NCBI RefSeq assembly: GCF_005889735.1
Contig: NZ_VCKY01000084.1
Coordinates: 1-40,339 of the forward strand
Reading direction: 5' to 3'
Length of the DNA stretch: 40,339 bases
Source of the DNA: Nonomuraea turkmeniaca
Lineage (GTDB): Bacteria; Actinomycetota; Actinomycetes; Streptosporangiales; Streptosporangiaceae
A program made the translations under genes and the position numbers. Of the stretch, positions 1 to 7,369 are shown in pieces (the stretch's first letter is position 1; each line of letters begins with the position of its first letter). Under the pieces are notes generated by a model. It worked only from the letters and a program-made list of their open reading frames with translations. It did no database searches and was not told the origin of the DNA.

Positions 1-1209
1 GCCTTGGGGGTGGGCGTGTTCGTGGCGGTCACCTGCGTGATGGTGGCTCGCGGACTGAGCGGGGCGCTCGCCGGGCGGACGGCGGCCACGGTGGGAGCAT
101 TCGGGTGCCTGGTGCTCCTGCCCGCGGTGGCGGACATGCCGCACCCGGGGCTGCTGGCGTTCTACGGGGTCATGCTGGTGGCGCTGGCCGCGCAGGCCGC
201 GCTCGCGCCGCGTGCGGGGGCCGCGGGAGTGCTGGCGGTGGGTCTCGGCGGGCACCTGGTCATCTGGTCGCTGGACGCGGAGGCGTACACGCTGGTGGTG
301 CTGGCCGGGGTCGCGGTGCTGGGAGTGATGACCGGGGTCCCCGCACGCAATGAGATCGCGCGGACGGGCGCCGCCGTCTCGGCCGCGGTCGCGACCGGCG
401 CGCTGGCGATCGCCTCAGCGCTGTCTGCGGGGTTCCGGACGGAGGCGGCGGGCTTCGCGGCCCTCGCCGTCGCCGCGATGTCCGCCGCCGTGTCCGCCGC
501 CCTGGCCCGCCACATGGGCCGGGACGACCAGGAGGCATCCCCGGAGATGTGGGGCCGGGCGGCTCTCGGGGTCGAGGTGACGGGGTGGTGGATCGCCGCA
601 TCCGGGCTGTTCATGACCATGCGGGACGCCGGACTGCTGAGCCTCGCGCTGGCCTGCACCGGCGTGCTCGGGCTCGCCGTCGCCCTGCGGCCGGATCGGC
701 GGCCGGTCGCCTGGGGCGGGCTGGTCCTGCTGCAGTTCGCCCTCTGGATCCAGCTGGCGATCTCGGATGTCACGGCCCCCGAGGCCTACACCGCTCCCCT
801 GTCCGCAGCCGGGCTGGTGGCGGCGTGGCTGGCCCGGCGGCGCGATCCCGGCACCTCCTCCTGGCTGGGCTACGGCACGGCGCTCGCGCTGACGTTCCTG
901 CCCAGCGCCTACGCCGCCTGGAACGACGTGGGTCTGACGAGACCGCTCCTGCTCGGCGCGGCCGCGTTCGCCGCGACCATGGCCGGGGCATGGGCCCGGT
1001 TGCAGGCGCCGTTGATCCTCGGCGGGGCGGTGCTGGTGGTGACGGCGGCACACGAGTTCGCGCCGGCCCTCGCCGCGTTGATGGGCGAGGGCCCACGCTG
1101 GCTGCCGATCGCGCTGGCAGGCGCGTTCCTGCTGTTCACCGGCGCCACGTACGAACACAGGCTGCGCGACCTCCGCAAGATCCGCAGGTTCATCGTGAGG
1201 ATGCGCTGA
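1..1209 (+). CDS. Polytopic membrane protein, 3' part (SCO7613 C-terminal-like)
   Basis: The reading frame is open from the first base, so the gene probably begins outside the window; the TTG at position 4 is only a fallback start. About 400 residues remain. They are almost all Ala/Leu/Val/Gly in roughly a dozen hydrophobic stretches separated by short Arg-rich turns, so this is an integral membrane protein. It ends in a basic cytoplasmic tail that follows a final helix and a T-Y-E-H-R-L-R-D-L motif. That tail and the overall composition resemble the C-terminal part of the large Streptomyces membrane proteins grouped as SCO7613 C-terminal domain proteins. No catalytic motif is visible and the function is unknown. 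The gene converges on the secreted protein gene that follows. Confidence 0.75.
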   Translation, partial: ALGVGVFVAVTCVMVARGLSGALAGRTAATVGAFGCLVLLPAVADMPHPGLLAFYGVMLVALAAQAALAPRAGAAGVLAVGLGGHLVIWSLDAEAYTLVVLAGVAVLGVMTGVPARNEIARTGAAVSAAVATGALAIASALSAGFRTEAAGFAALAVAAMSAAVSAALARHMGRDDQEASPEMWGRAALGVEVTGWWIAASGLFMTMRDAGLLSLALACTGVLGLAVALRPDRRPVAWGGLVLLQFALWIQLAISDVTAPEAYTAPLSAAGLVAAWLARRRDPGTSSWLGYGTALALTFLPSAYAAWNDVGLTRPLLLGAAAFAATMAGAWARLQAPLILGGAVLVVTAAHEFAPALAALMGEGPRWLPIALAGAFLLFTGATYEHRLRDLRKIRRFIVRMR

Positions 1210-1290
1210 CCGGCGGCCGGGGTGCGCCACGACGCGAGCCGCTCGGGAAAGGACGGCGTCGCGAGCACACCCCGGCCGAGCCACCACCGG

Positions 1291-2028
1291 CTATCCCGAG
1301 ATGACGATCGTCTCCGACGACGAGTCCACGGGCGGATCCTGGTGATCCTTCCGGTCCTTCCGCCGGGGAAGGCGCAACGCCCCCACCGCGAGCAACGCGC
1401 CGCCGGCGGCCGCGAGCAGCAGCGTGTACGCGGGCACCCCACCGGAGCTCTGAGCCGGCTCCGCCGCGGCCACCTTCTGAGGCGCCGCCGTCGCCACCGG
1501 AGGCGCCGCCGCGGCCGGGGCGTCGCCGGTCCGGACGGTCACCTTGTCTCCCGGCAGGTCGGGGAACCCGGGCGGGCGCACGGCGTCCCAATAGTCCGTC
1601 CGTAGCGCCATGAAGCCCTCGATCAGCGCCTTGTTCACGGGCTTGACCTTCAGCCCGCCGGGCACGCTGAGCTGCCCGACCTCGTGCGGCATGAACATCC
1701 CCTGGATGCCCTCGACCTTCCACACGCCCTGCGGCACGACCACCGACGCGGCGTAGTGCCCGGCCTCGGGAAGTGCCGTGCCCTCGAACATCAGGCTCTT
1801 CCCGTCCTCCCCGGTGAGTCGCAGCCCGACGGTGCCGAGGTTCCCCTCGAACGGGTGGTTGCCGTGCTGCAACACCCAGAACCCCAGCGTGTACGGCTTG
1901 TCGCCGGCGAAGCCGCCCGGCAGCGGATCCATGTACGTCACCGCCCAATTCCCCGCCGCACCGGCCGGAACAGTCCCCGTGACCAGAGCCGCCACTATGG
2001 CGGCCAGCACGGCCAGCATCCTCTTCAT
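1291..2028 (-). CDS. Secreted, membrane-anchored YtkA/FixH-like protein
   Basis: The 245-residue product has a signal peptide at residues 1-25 (basic start, hydrophobic core, A-G-A-A cleavage region). An extracytoplasmic beta-rich domain of about 130 residues follows, then an Ala/Pro-rich linker near 175-205, one C-terminal membrane helix near 210-228 and a basic cytoplasmic tail. The pattern E-A-G-H-Y-A-A-S-V-V-V-P-Q-G-V-W-K-V is typical of YtkA-like/FixH-type beta-sandwich domains, which are often linked to copper or redox-protein maturation in actinomycetes; no metal ligands are obvious here. The ATG at 2028 is chosen because GGAGG lies about 8 bases upstream and because residue 1 then begins the signal peptide. 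The family call is moderate. Confidence 0.8.
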   Translation of the reverse strand: MKRMLAVLAAIVAALVTGTVPAGAAGNWAVTYMDPLPGGFAGDKPYTLGFWVLQHGNHPFEGNLGTVGLRLTGEDGKSLMFEGTALPEAGHYAASVVVPQGVWKVEGIQGMFMPHEVGQLSVPGGLKVKPVNKALIEGFMALRTDYWDAVRPPGFPDLPGDKVTVRTGDAPAAAAPPVATAAPQKVAAAEPAQSSGGVPAYTLLLAAAGGALLAVGALRLPRRKDRKDHQDPPVDSSSETIVISG

Positions 2029-2031
2029 GGG

Positions 2032-2046
2032 ACCACCTCCGGTGGT
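2032..2046 (-). promoter_or_regulatory. Hairpin over the ribosome-binding site
   Basis: On the transcript of the secreted protein gene, ACCACC-GGA-GGTGGT forms a perfect 6-bp stem with a 3-base loop. The Shine-Dalgarno GGAGG lies in the loop and 3' arm, four bases before the start codon. The geometry is visible directly; an effect on translation is inferred. Confidence 0.4.
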
Positions 2047-2279
2047 GATACACCGCCGGCGCGGACGAGGTTCCAGGGAACGCGCCATTTCCCGATAGGG
2101 CGCGCACAATGGAGGCAAGGCGAGAATTCGGCGAGGAGCGAGGAGGCTTACGCCGTGTCCGCCGCCGGACGTCGATACCTGGGTGCGATGCTGGACGTGC
2201 TCGTCTACGAAAACGCCTTGGTTGCGTGGCGACGTGTCCGGTCCATGTGGGCCTGTCTGTGTCCGGATGAACCTGTCGG

Positions 2280-2744
2280 ATGGGATGTCGGAGTTCTGGG
2301 GTAACTGTCGGGGCTGGTGGTGCAAAATCCAGTCTTGTGAGTGCTGATGGCCCGGCGGGCCGAGCATTGCCGAGGCTGGCTCGGCGTCGGGCGTACGTCT
2401 CGTCGGGCCGCTCGCACAGCTTGAAGGTGAAGTTCAGCGTCGAGGAGTTCCAGGAAGTAGCCGCAGCCGCGGCGGCGGCTGAGTTGGCTGTCGCCGCGTA
2501 CGTGGGGGAGACGGTGCTGCGCGATGCCCGGGCGGTCACAGACGGCGGTACCGAGGGTGAGGCGGGCAGGGTGGGGCTGGCCCGGATACAGCGGGAATTG
2601 TTCGCGGCGCGGACGGCGCTGGTTGCGGCGGCTACGGCCTTGGAAGGTGCCGGCGGGAGCACTGCCGAGTGCGCCGCGGCGGTCGCGCGGTTGGACGAGC
2701 TCGCCGGTGAGATCCATGGACGGCTGCGGAGGTGGCGTTCGTGA
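2280..2744 (+). CDS. MobC-like plasmid mobilisation accessory protein
   Basis: The roughly 154-residue protein has a core that starts near residue 45 with a ribbon-helix-helix-like segment (L-K-V-K-F-S-V-E-E-F-Q-E-V, then A-V-A-A-Y-V-G-E-T-V-L-R). Two Ala/Glu-rich helices follow, and the protein ends in a basic G-R-L-R-R-W. This is the layout of actinobacterial MobC proteins, which bind oriT beside a relaxase. The next gene begins with a GTGA overlap at 2741 and starts like a relaxase, which supports the call. The N-terminal 40 residues look unlike the family, so the true start may be further in or the 5' end may be rearranged. Because the relaxase is broken, this is probably a leftover of a mobilisable element. 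Confidence 0.6.
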   Translation: MGCRSSGVTVGAGGAKSSLVSADGPAGRALPRLARRRAYVSSGRSHSLKVKFSVEEFQEVAAAAAAAELAVAAYVGETVLRDARAVTDGGTEGEAGRVGLARIQRELFAARTALVAAATALEGAGGSTAECAAAVARLDELAGEIHGRLRRWRS

Positions 2745-2947
2745 GGCCTCGGGCGAAGGCGCGCAGCAGGAACCCTGGGGAGGTCCTGCGGTATCTGTTC
2801 GGGCCTGGCGATGATGGCGAGCACCATGGGCACCGGTTGGTAGCGGCCTGGGCCGGGTCGGCGGTTGGGGGACTTGCCAGCCTGCAACCGGCTCGGCAGC
2901 CCGGCGGCGTGGCTGTGTTGGGTTCTTCGGGAGGCGTTTGTCGCTGA
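2741..2947 (+). pseudogene. Relaxase N-terminal remnant
   Basis: The GTG at 2741 overlaps the MobC-like stop codon as GTGA. The first 45 residues read like the start of actinobacterial MobA/relaxase proteins: R-N-P-G-E-V-L-R-Y-L-F-G-P-G, then G-E-H-H-G-H-R-L-V-A-A-W-A-G. The frame then runs into unrelated residues and stops after 68 codons, whereas relaxases of this kind have several hundred residues and carry their HxH metal site and catalytic Tyr further along. No continuation is seen in another frame before the STAS remnant that begins at 3002. The breakpoint lies near 2880. Confidence 0.65.
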
Positions 2948-3001
2948 CTTCGGGAGGCGGTTGGGGGCAGATTCCTTGATCAATGTCGGTGAGTTTTGAC
3001 G

Positions 3002-3208
3002 TCACTCCGGGCTGTCTGGGTGGCCGGGCGGTGGCTGTTTGGCGAGGATGTCGTGGAGGGGCAGTAGGTCTCGCAGGGCGCTTCGAGACAGTGCGAGTTC
3101 GACGGGTGGACTGGGATTGGCCAGGATGAGGCTGCCGCCGGCGTGGTGGATGGCCTCGCGGATGCCGAGAAGTGTGGAGAAGCTGGCGTTATCGCAGCTA
3201 GTGCCGCG
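3002..3208 (-). pseudogene. STAS-domain (anti-sigma factor antagonist-like) C-terminal remnant
   Basis: Read leftward, 3207 to 3002 encodes S-C-D-N-A-S-F-S-T-L-L-G-I-R-E-A-I, then G-G-S-L-I-L-A-N-P-S-P-P-V, and ends at a TGA. This is the second half of a STAS domain: the region after the regulatory Ser, the long helix, the strand S-L-I-L-A and the N-P-S-P-P-V turn. An in-frame stop lies three codons upstream of the homology (3209-3211), and no first half is present. It is a 5'-truncated gene, probably cut by the same rearrangement that broke the relaxase. Confidence 0.6.
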
Positions 3209-3395
3209 TCAGGCAACGTTTGCGACGTTCGTCGTTGGCCCTGAGCCGACGGTAGGTGACGTGGCACCGTGCATCGAAGTCGAGCGTTATGAGCGCCGTC
3301 CCGTTGCGAACCTGAACGCCCCGAGCGCCCGAATCGGTCGCGCGCTCAGTCTGCGGTCTGGTTCGCATCACGACGGTGTTGAGTAGGTGGGATCG

Positions 3396-3436
3396 GGCGC
3401 CGATGAGAAATGGCGCCGACAGTCGTCTAAGTAGAC
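3396..3436. promoter_or_regulatory. Repeats upstream of the DHFR-family gene
   Basis: Two direct copies of GGCGCCGA start 16 bases apart (3396 and 3412), followed by the inverted repeat GTCTA-AG-TAGAC at 3425-3436. They lie 44-84 bases before the start codon of the reductase-like gene and could be operator sites. The rest of 3209-3479 shows no gene. Confidence 0.3.
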
Positions 3437-3479
3437 GTCCGGTGAAAACGCGCTGCGCGCATCAAGGGAGAGCAACGAG

Positions 3480-4049
3480 ATGAGACCACTTCGATACTCG
3501 ATCAACGTCACGCTCGACGGCTGCTGCCATCACGAGGCAGGGCTCCCCCCGGACGAGGAGTCGATGCGTTACTGGACCGCTGAGATGGAGCGAGCCGATG
3601 CCCTGCTATTCGGCCGGGTGACCTACGAGATGATGGAGTCGGCGTGGCGGAAGCCGGCCACGGACACGTGGCCTGACTGGATGGATGAGTGGCAGATCCC
3701 GTTCGCCGAGACCATCGACCGGGCGAAGAAGTACGTTGTGTCGAGCACGCTGAGCGCGGTCGATTGGAATGCCGAGCTGGTGCGAGGCGACTTCGGGCAA
3801 GCGGTTCAGCGGCTCAAGCAGGAGTCAGGCGAGGGCCTGTGGGTGGGTGGCGTGACGCTTCCCCTGGCGTTGGCAGATCTGGGACTGATCGACGAGTACG
3901 AGTTCCTTGTGCAGCCGGTCCTTGCCGGACACGGGCCGACGTTGCTCGCCGGTCTGCGCGAGCGCATCCAGCTCGAGCCCGTGGACCGCCGTGAGTTCCG
4001 GTCGGGGGCGGTCGCCCTGCGATACCGGCCCACGCGAGTTACGGCTTGA
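3480..4049 (+). CDS. Dihydrofolate reductase family protein (RibD C-terminal-like)
   Basis: The 189-residue protein matches the stand-alone RibD C-terminal/DHFR-like fold common in actinomycetes (YyaP-type). It opens R-Y-S-I-N-V-T-L-D-G as the first strand, carries L-L-F-G-R-V-T-Y-E-M-M as the nucleotide-binding helix start, has K-Y-V-V-S-S-T-L and L-W-V-G-G-V-T-L-P as later strand and dinucleotide-contact motifs, and ends E-F-L-V-Q-P-V-L-A-G-H-G-P-T-L. Such proteins probably reduce a pteridine-like or other small substrate with NADPH, but the substrate is not known. The ATG at 3480 has AGGGAGA about 8 bases upstream. It stands alone between mobile-element remnants and may be cargo. Confidence 0.9.
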   Translation: MRPLRYSINVTLDGCCHHEAGLPPDEESMRYWTAEMERADALLFGRVTYEMMESAWRKPATDTWPDWMDEWQIPFAETIDRAKKYVVSSTLSAVDWNAELVRGDFGQAVQRLKQESGEGLWVGGVTLPLALADLGLIDEYEFLVQPVLAGHGPTLLAGLRERIQLEPVDRREFRSGAVALRYRPTRVTA

Positions 4050-4240
4050 CGTGATTTATCCTGGCACGTTAGCCGCTCCCTCGCGACGGAACGACGGCTC
4101 GGAGTCGCGTTGGCCGAGCTGGCCGTGCCCCCGAACGCGCGGACATATCGACGGGGGACATCGCCCCGAGGTGCCGGTAGCGGACAGGGCAAACGTTGCG
4201 AATCGCCGTATACAGCTCGACCTTGGTCGCCGATATGCGC

Positions 4241-5209
4241 ATGGGGCCCGAGCTGCTCGCCCTGACACCGCGGCAGCGATCTGCCCACGAGGAGGCACGC
4301 CGCGACTACCACGCCGAACTTCCACTGGTGAACACCCCGACGATCCGGCAGGTCCTGACCACCGGCCGATTACTGATCCAGCTCAACCGCAGGCAGATCT
4401 CCGCCCGCCGGGGCATGATCTTGTCTGGCGCGGCAGGCACCGGCAAGACCACCGCACTCACCCAGCTCGGCCGCACCCACGAACGCGCGGTCCGCAAGCG
4501 CCACCCGGGCCAACGCCACCGACTGCCGGTCGTCTATGTCACCGTCCCACCGGCCGCGACCGCCCGGATGCTGGCGGTTGAGTTCGCCCGCTTCTTCGGC
4601 CTGGAGTTGTCGAGCCGCGCCAACATCACCGACGTTGTCAACGCCGTCTGCGCCACCGCCGCCCACGCTGGCGTCGAGCTGGTCCTGGTCGATGAAATCC
4701 ACAACCTCAACCTGGCCACCCGCACTGGAGCGGAAGTCTCCGACCAGCTCAAGTACTTCGCCGAGCGCCTGCCGGCGACGTTCGTCTACGCCGGCATCGA
4801 GGTGGAAGCCCGGGGCCTGTTCGCCGGCGTTCGCGGCCGGCAGATCGCTGGCCGGTTCACGTTGATCGGCTCCACTCCGTTCGCCTACGGCACCGCCGAG
4901 CAGCGCGCCGCCTGGAAGTCGCTGGTCTCCACCCTGGAGGCCATGCTGCGTCTGCAGCAGCACGAACCGGGCACCCTGGTCGCCCTGGACGAATACCTCT
5001 ACCGCCGACACCTGGAACTACCGCCCCAGGAACGCTCGCGGCCTCAGCGAATACCTCCGTCCGTCTCCGGCCGACTCCGACTACCTCGCCACCGCCACCA
5101 GCCCTGCTCCCTGGCCAGTCCGGACCACTCCCGGCCAGGCACACCGTCCCCGCCCGAGCTTTGGCCGCGAATGCAAGACTGGCTGATACAGGTGACGCTT
5201 CCGGTTTGA
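4241..5209 (+). CDS. TniB-like transposition ATPase, C-terminus replaced
   Basis: From the ATG at 4241 the protein is an AAA-type ATPase of the TniB/IstB-like group that works with Mu/Tn552-type transposases. The N-terminal helix L-P-L-V-N-T-P-T-I-R-Q is present, with Walker A G-A-A-G-T-G-K-T-T near residues 63-71 and Walker B V-L-V-D-E-I-H near 148-154, then sensor-region residues and R-G-R-Q-I-A-G-R-F. The family match runs to D-E-Y-L-Y-R-R near residue 253. The expected G-G-x-I-G-S-L-S helix-bundle end is missing; Pro/Arg-rich sequence unlike the family replaces it up to the stop. ATG codons at 4235 and 4241 and a TTG at 4196 are possible starts, none with a good ribosome-binding site. No transposase lies next to it. 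The gene is probably inactive. Confidence 0.7.
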   Translation: MGPELLALTPRQRSAHEEARRDYHAELPLVNTPTIRQVLTTGRLLIQLNRRQISARRGMILSGAAGTGKTTALTQLGRTHERAVRKRHPGQRHRLPVVYVTVPPAATARMLAVEFARFFGLELSSRANITDVVNAVCATAAHAGVELVLVDEIHNLNLATRTGAEVSDQLKYFAERLPATFVYAGIEVEARGLFAGVRGRQIAGRFTLIGSTPFAYGTAEQRAAWKSLVSTLEAMLRLQQHEPGTLVALDEYLYRRHLELPPQERSRPQRIPPSVSGRLRLPRHRHQPCSLASPDHSRPGTPSPPELWPRMQDWLIQVTLPV

Positions 5210-5274
5210 CCTGAGGCGGTCCCGGCTGAGGTGAGGCATCCGGGTGGTAGTCCCGCGTACATGAGGCATGCAGA

Positions 5275-5742
5275 ATGCCTGGCATGGATCTACGACCGGA
5301 GCTGCTTCCCCCGTCTGTCTCCCAGGAGCGCCAGGAGCAGTTGGGGAGGGAGATCGACCGGATCGCGGAACTTATAGAAACCGGCAGGCTGATGGAGGCA
5401 CGCGAGGCCGTCGCCGCGTTCAACATGCAGACTGGACACACCTACGAGCCGTCGGATTTCGCCGCGTACTGGGAATCGCAGAGACTGGAGGACCTCGCCC
5501 GGGATGCCGCCCGCCCGGAGCGGCTCAAGGTATCGGACATCACCCAGGAAGAACTCGCCGAAATTGTCCGCAGGATCATGGAGGCAGACCCGGACTCCGA
5601 CTTCTACCTACGCCTGCTAGAGGCCAATGTGCTCCATCCACGCGTCAGTGATCTGATCTTCTGGCCGCCGGAAGAATTACAGGACGCCACAGCCGAGGAG
5701 ATTGTTGAAGCCGCTCTCAAGTATCGCCCCATCGCGTTGTGA
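5275..5742 (+). CDS. Acidic helical protein of unknown function
   Basis: I do not recognise this 155-residue protein. It is rich in Glu, Arg and Leu with predicted helices: the segment near residues 18-48 looks amphipathic and suits a coiled coil. A mid-region H-T-Y-E-P-S-D-F-A-A-Y-W is the only aromatic cluster. It has no signal peptide, membrane segment or Cys pair. The ATG at 5275 has AGG eight bases before it; the ATG at 5284 is an alternative. Third positions follow the GC-rich bias, so it is very probably coding. It follows the broken transposition gene and may be cargo of that element. Its last codons overlap the next possible gene by GTGA. Confidence 0.6.
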   Translation: MPGMDLRPELLPPSVSQERQEQLGREIDRIAELIETGRLMEAREAVAAFNMQTGHTYEPSDFAAYWESQRLEDLARDAARPERLKVSDITQEELAEIVRRIMEADPDSDFYLRLLEANVLHPRVSDLIFWPPEELQDATAEEIVEAALKYRPIAL

Positions 5743-6062
5743 GCGCGGGCCAGGAGTCTGGAACAGATCATCTGGAAACGCACAGCAGAAACCGACAAGT
5801 TAGTCCGGACGACCATGAGCCCCCGTCCGGACCAACTTGTCGAGCCGCAGGTCACGCCGGATTCCCCCGAAACCATGCAGCGGACCTGACACGACGGATG
5901 CCCCTGGGCGGATATGTGATCGTCTCGCATAAGGGCGAGGAGATCCGGTTGACCACCCGGCAAGCCGACATGTGGACGCGGGGCGCCTTCGCCGTCTACC
6001 TTGCGCTGGTCGATCAGCAGCGAATCACGCCCCGCATCCCCGGCGACCCGGCACAGCACTAG
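5739..6062 (+). CDS. Possible small protein of unknown function
   Basis: The frame starts at a GTG that overlaps the previous stop as GTGA and runs 107 codons. The first half is low in hydrophobic residues and is crossed by a strong inverted repeat. The second half, from the ATG at 5898 (55 residues), looks more like protein: G-G-Y-V-I-V-S-H-K-G-E-E-I-R-L-T-T-R-Q, then a helix ending Y-L-A-L-V-D-Q-Q. If the repeat is a terminator, the real gene starts at 5898. No family is recognised. Confidence 0.35.
   Translation: MSAGQESGTDHLETHSRNRQVSPDDHEPPSGPTCRAAGHAGFPRNHAADLTRRMPLGGYVIVSHKGEEIRLTTRQADMWTRGAFAVYLALVDQQRITPRIPGDPAQH
5793..5842. repeat. 19-bp inverted repeat, possible terminator or operator
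   Basis: CGACAAGTTAGTCCGGACG at 5793-5811 and CGTCCGGACCAACTTGTCG at 5824-5842 are inverted copies with one mismatch in 19 and a 12-base loop. They lie 50 bases after the stop of the acidic helical protein gene. No T tract follows, so a factor-independent terminator without U-run, a protein-binding palindrome or an element end are all possible. Confidence 0.6.
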
Positions 6063-6081
6063 CGCGTGTGCCGCGCCGCGG

Positions 6082-6657
6082 TCAGCCCGCCTGGTTGTTC
6101 ATGAACTGCGAGATCTTCCACTCCCCGCCGTCCTGCGAGAGCAGGAACAGCTCGCGGAGGTTGTCGCCCCCCTGCTTGCTCGTCGCGCGGACGACGGCGT
6201 CCTCGCTGCCGAGGGTGCGATCCTCCTCGATGGTGTGGGTGGCCTGCTTCATCTCATCGAGCTGGCCCTGGAACAGCGTGCGGATCGCCTGGGTGCCCTT
6301 CGCCGTGGCCTCCCCGTCCACGGCGACCACGGCGTCGTCGGCGAACGCGCCCACGACCTGGTCCACGTTGCCCGACTTGAGCGCGTCGAAGAACCCCTGG
6401 ACGGCCGACCGCGGCTGGTCGGCCCCGCCGGCCGTGTCGGTCGGGGAGGCGGTGTCCGTCCCGGTGGGCGAGGCGGTGTCGGTCTCCTCGGGCGACATCA
6501 TGTCGTCCGTCGGCATGTCCGTCGGCATGTCCGTCGGACTCGCCGCCGCTCCCTTCATGGCTTGCGTGCCGCTGCCCCCCGCGGCGCAGCCCGCCACAAG
6601 CATGGCGGGAATGATCGCGGCCATCAGGAGCGCTCTGCGCTGAGAAATCTTGCTCAT
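6082..6657 (-). CDS. Lipoprotein with SnoaL/NTF2-like domain
   Basis: The 191-residue protein starts with a lipoprotein signal: basic start, hydrophobic core, and lipobox L-V-A-G-C with Cys near position 24. A disordered linker follows that is built from short repeats, M-P-T-D three times and then T-A-S-P-T-x-T-D. After residue 85 the sequence S-A-V-Q-G-F-F-D-A-L-K-S-G-N-V-D-Q-V-V-G begins an NTF2/SnoaL-like cone fold (DUF4440-type), which ends with E-W-K-I-S-Q-F. Such domains bind small ligands or work as structural modules; the role on the outer membrane face is not known. The start at 6657 gives the best signal peptide. Confidence 0.85.
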   Translation of the reverse strand: MSKISQRRALLMAAIIPAMLVAGCAAGGSGTQAMKGAAASPTDMPTDMPTDDMMSPEETDTASPTGTDTASPTDTAGGADQPRSAVQGFFDALKSGNVDQVVGAFADDAVVAVDGEATAKGTQAIRTLFQGQLDEMKQATHTIEEDRTLGSEDAVVRATSKQGGDNLRELFLLSQDGGEWKISQFMNNQAG

Positions 6658-6748
6658 GGCCGCTTTGATGCCCGCGCAACTCGTCGCCGAATGCGCGGTT
6701 TAGGCACTTTGCACGCCTCCTTTACCTCGACCGGTATTACTAGACGAA

Positions 6749-6985
6749 ATGACCGGTTTTAGAGAGACCGTTCAGAGCTTCGATCGTTGCCGCCACGAGA
6801 CCAGCGCATCGGGTGCCGCGGATAGCGTCCGTCCAGTGCCGCGTACCCAGGCGAACCCCGAACCCCTCCCCCAGCGCGAAGACGCCGAACGCTGTGACGA
6901 CGTCGAGGCGGGACGGCGCTGCGTGCTCCCCGTCGCGCATCGCAGCTCGCACGTCTACCCACCGGTGGAGCACGGCCGGGACTGA
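6749..6985 (+). CDS. Small Cys/His-motif protein
   Basis: The 78-residue frame has a C-terminal C-x8-C-x4-H-x3-H arrangement: R-C-D-D-V-E-A-G-R-R-C-V-L-P-V-A-H, then S-S-H. This is the C-V-L-P-x-x-H motif often seen in short actinomycete proteins and is probably a zinc-binding knuckle. The rest is polar and unstructured. No convincing ribosome-binding site precedes the ATG. A leftward frame of similar length overlaps it (6740-6973), but the Cys/His motif favours this strand. The ATG lies just past two GACCGGT copies (6724-6756). Its role is unknown. Confidence 0.4.
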   Translation: MTGFRETVQSFDRCRHETSASGAADSVRPVPRTQANPEPLPQREDAERCDDVEAGRRCVLPVAHRSSHVYPPVEHGRD

Positions 6986-6996
6986 CGGCGCACGAA

Positions 6997-7033
6997 AGGC
7001 CCAAGCCGTCGTGCGAGCGGACGACTTGGGCCT
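6997..7033 (-). terminator. Terminator of the nitrate operon
   Basis: AGGCCCAAG at 6997-7005 pairs perfectly with CTTGGGCCT at 7025-7033. On the leftward strand a short T run follows the hairpin. It lies 15 bases past the nirD stop codon. Confidence 0.7.
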
Positions 7034-7048
7034 GATCCTCGCGTACCC

Positions 7049-7369
7049 CTAGACGCTCACCTCCACGTAGCCGTCGGCCACGCGTACCGGGTAGACCGGC
7101 ACCGACACGTCCTTCTCGTCCAGACACACCCCGGACACCAGCGAGAACACCTGCTTGTGCAGCGGCGAGGCCACCGTCGGCTCACCCTTCCTGGTGCCGA
7201 CGATGCCACGCGAGAGCACGTACGCCCCGCTGAACGGGTCGAGGTTGTCCAGCGCGTGCAGCGTGCCGTCGAAGGTGCGGAAGACCGCCACCTGCCTGCC
7301 GTCCACCAGCGCGCAGACGCCGCGCTCCGGCAGCAGCTTGTCGAAGTCGCAGATCGGCGTCCAGCTCAT
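7049..7369 (-). CDS. nirD: Nitrite reductase (NADH) small subunit NirD
   Basis: The 106-residue Rieske-like protein begins W-T-P-I-C-D-F-D-K-L-L-P-E-R-G-V and continues V-A-V-F-R-T-F-D-G-T-L-H-A-L-D-N, then S-P-L-H-K-Q-V-F-S-L-V-S-G-V-C. This is the NirD signature. As known for NirD, the fold is that of a Rieske ferredoxin but the C-x-H and C-x2-H ligand pairs are absent, so it should not carry an iron-sulfur cluster. It is the small partner of NirB in cytoplasmic NADH-dependent reduction of nitrite to ammonium. The start overlaps the nirB stop (7366-7369), and it is the last gene of the operon before the terminator. Confidence 0.96.
   Translation of the reverse strand: MSWTPICDFDKLLPERGVCALVDGRQVAVFRTFDGTLHALDNLDPFSGAYVLSRGIVGTRKGEPTVASPLHKQVFSLVSGVCLDEKDVSVPVYPVRVADGYVEVSV

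Noticed and set aside
6740..6973. Leftward 77-codon frame overlapping the small Cys/His gene
   Set aside because: Its middle is mildly hydrophobic, but it shows no motif; the opposite strand has a recognisable Cys/His cluster. I cannot fully exclude it.
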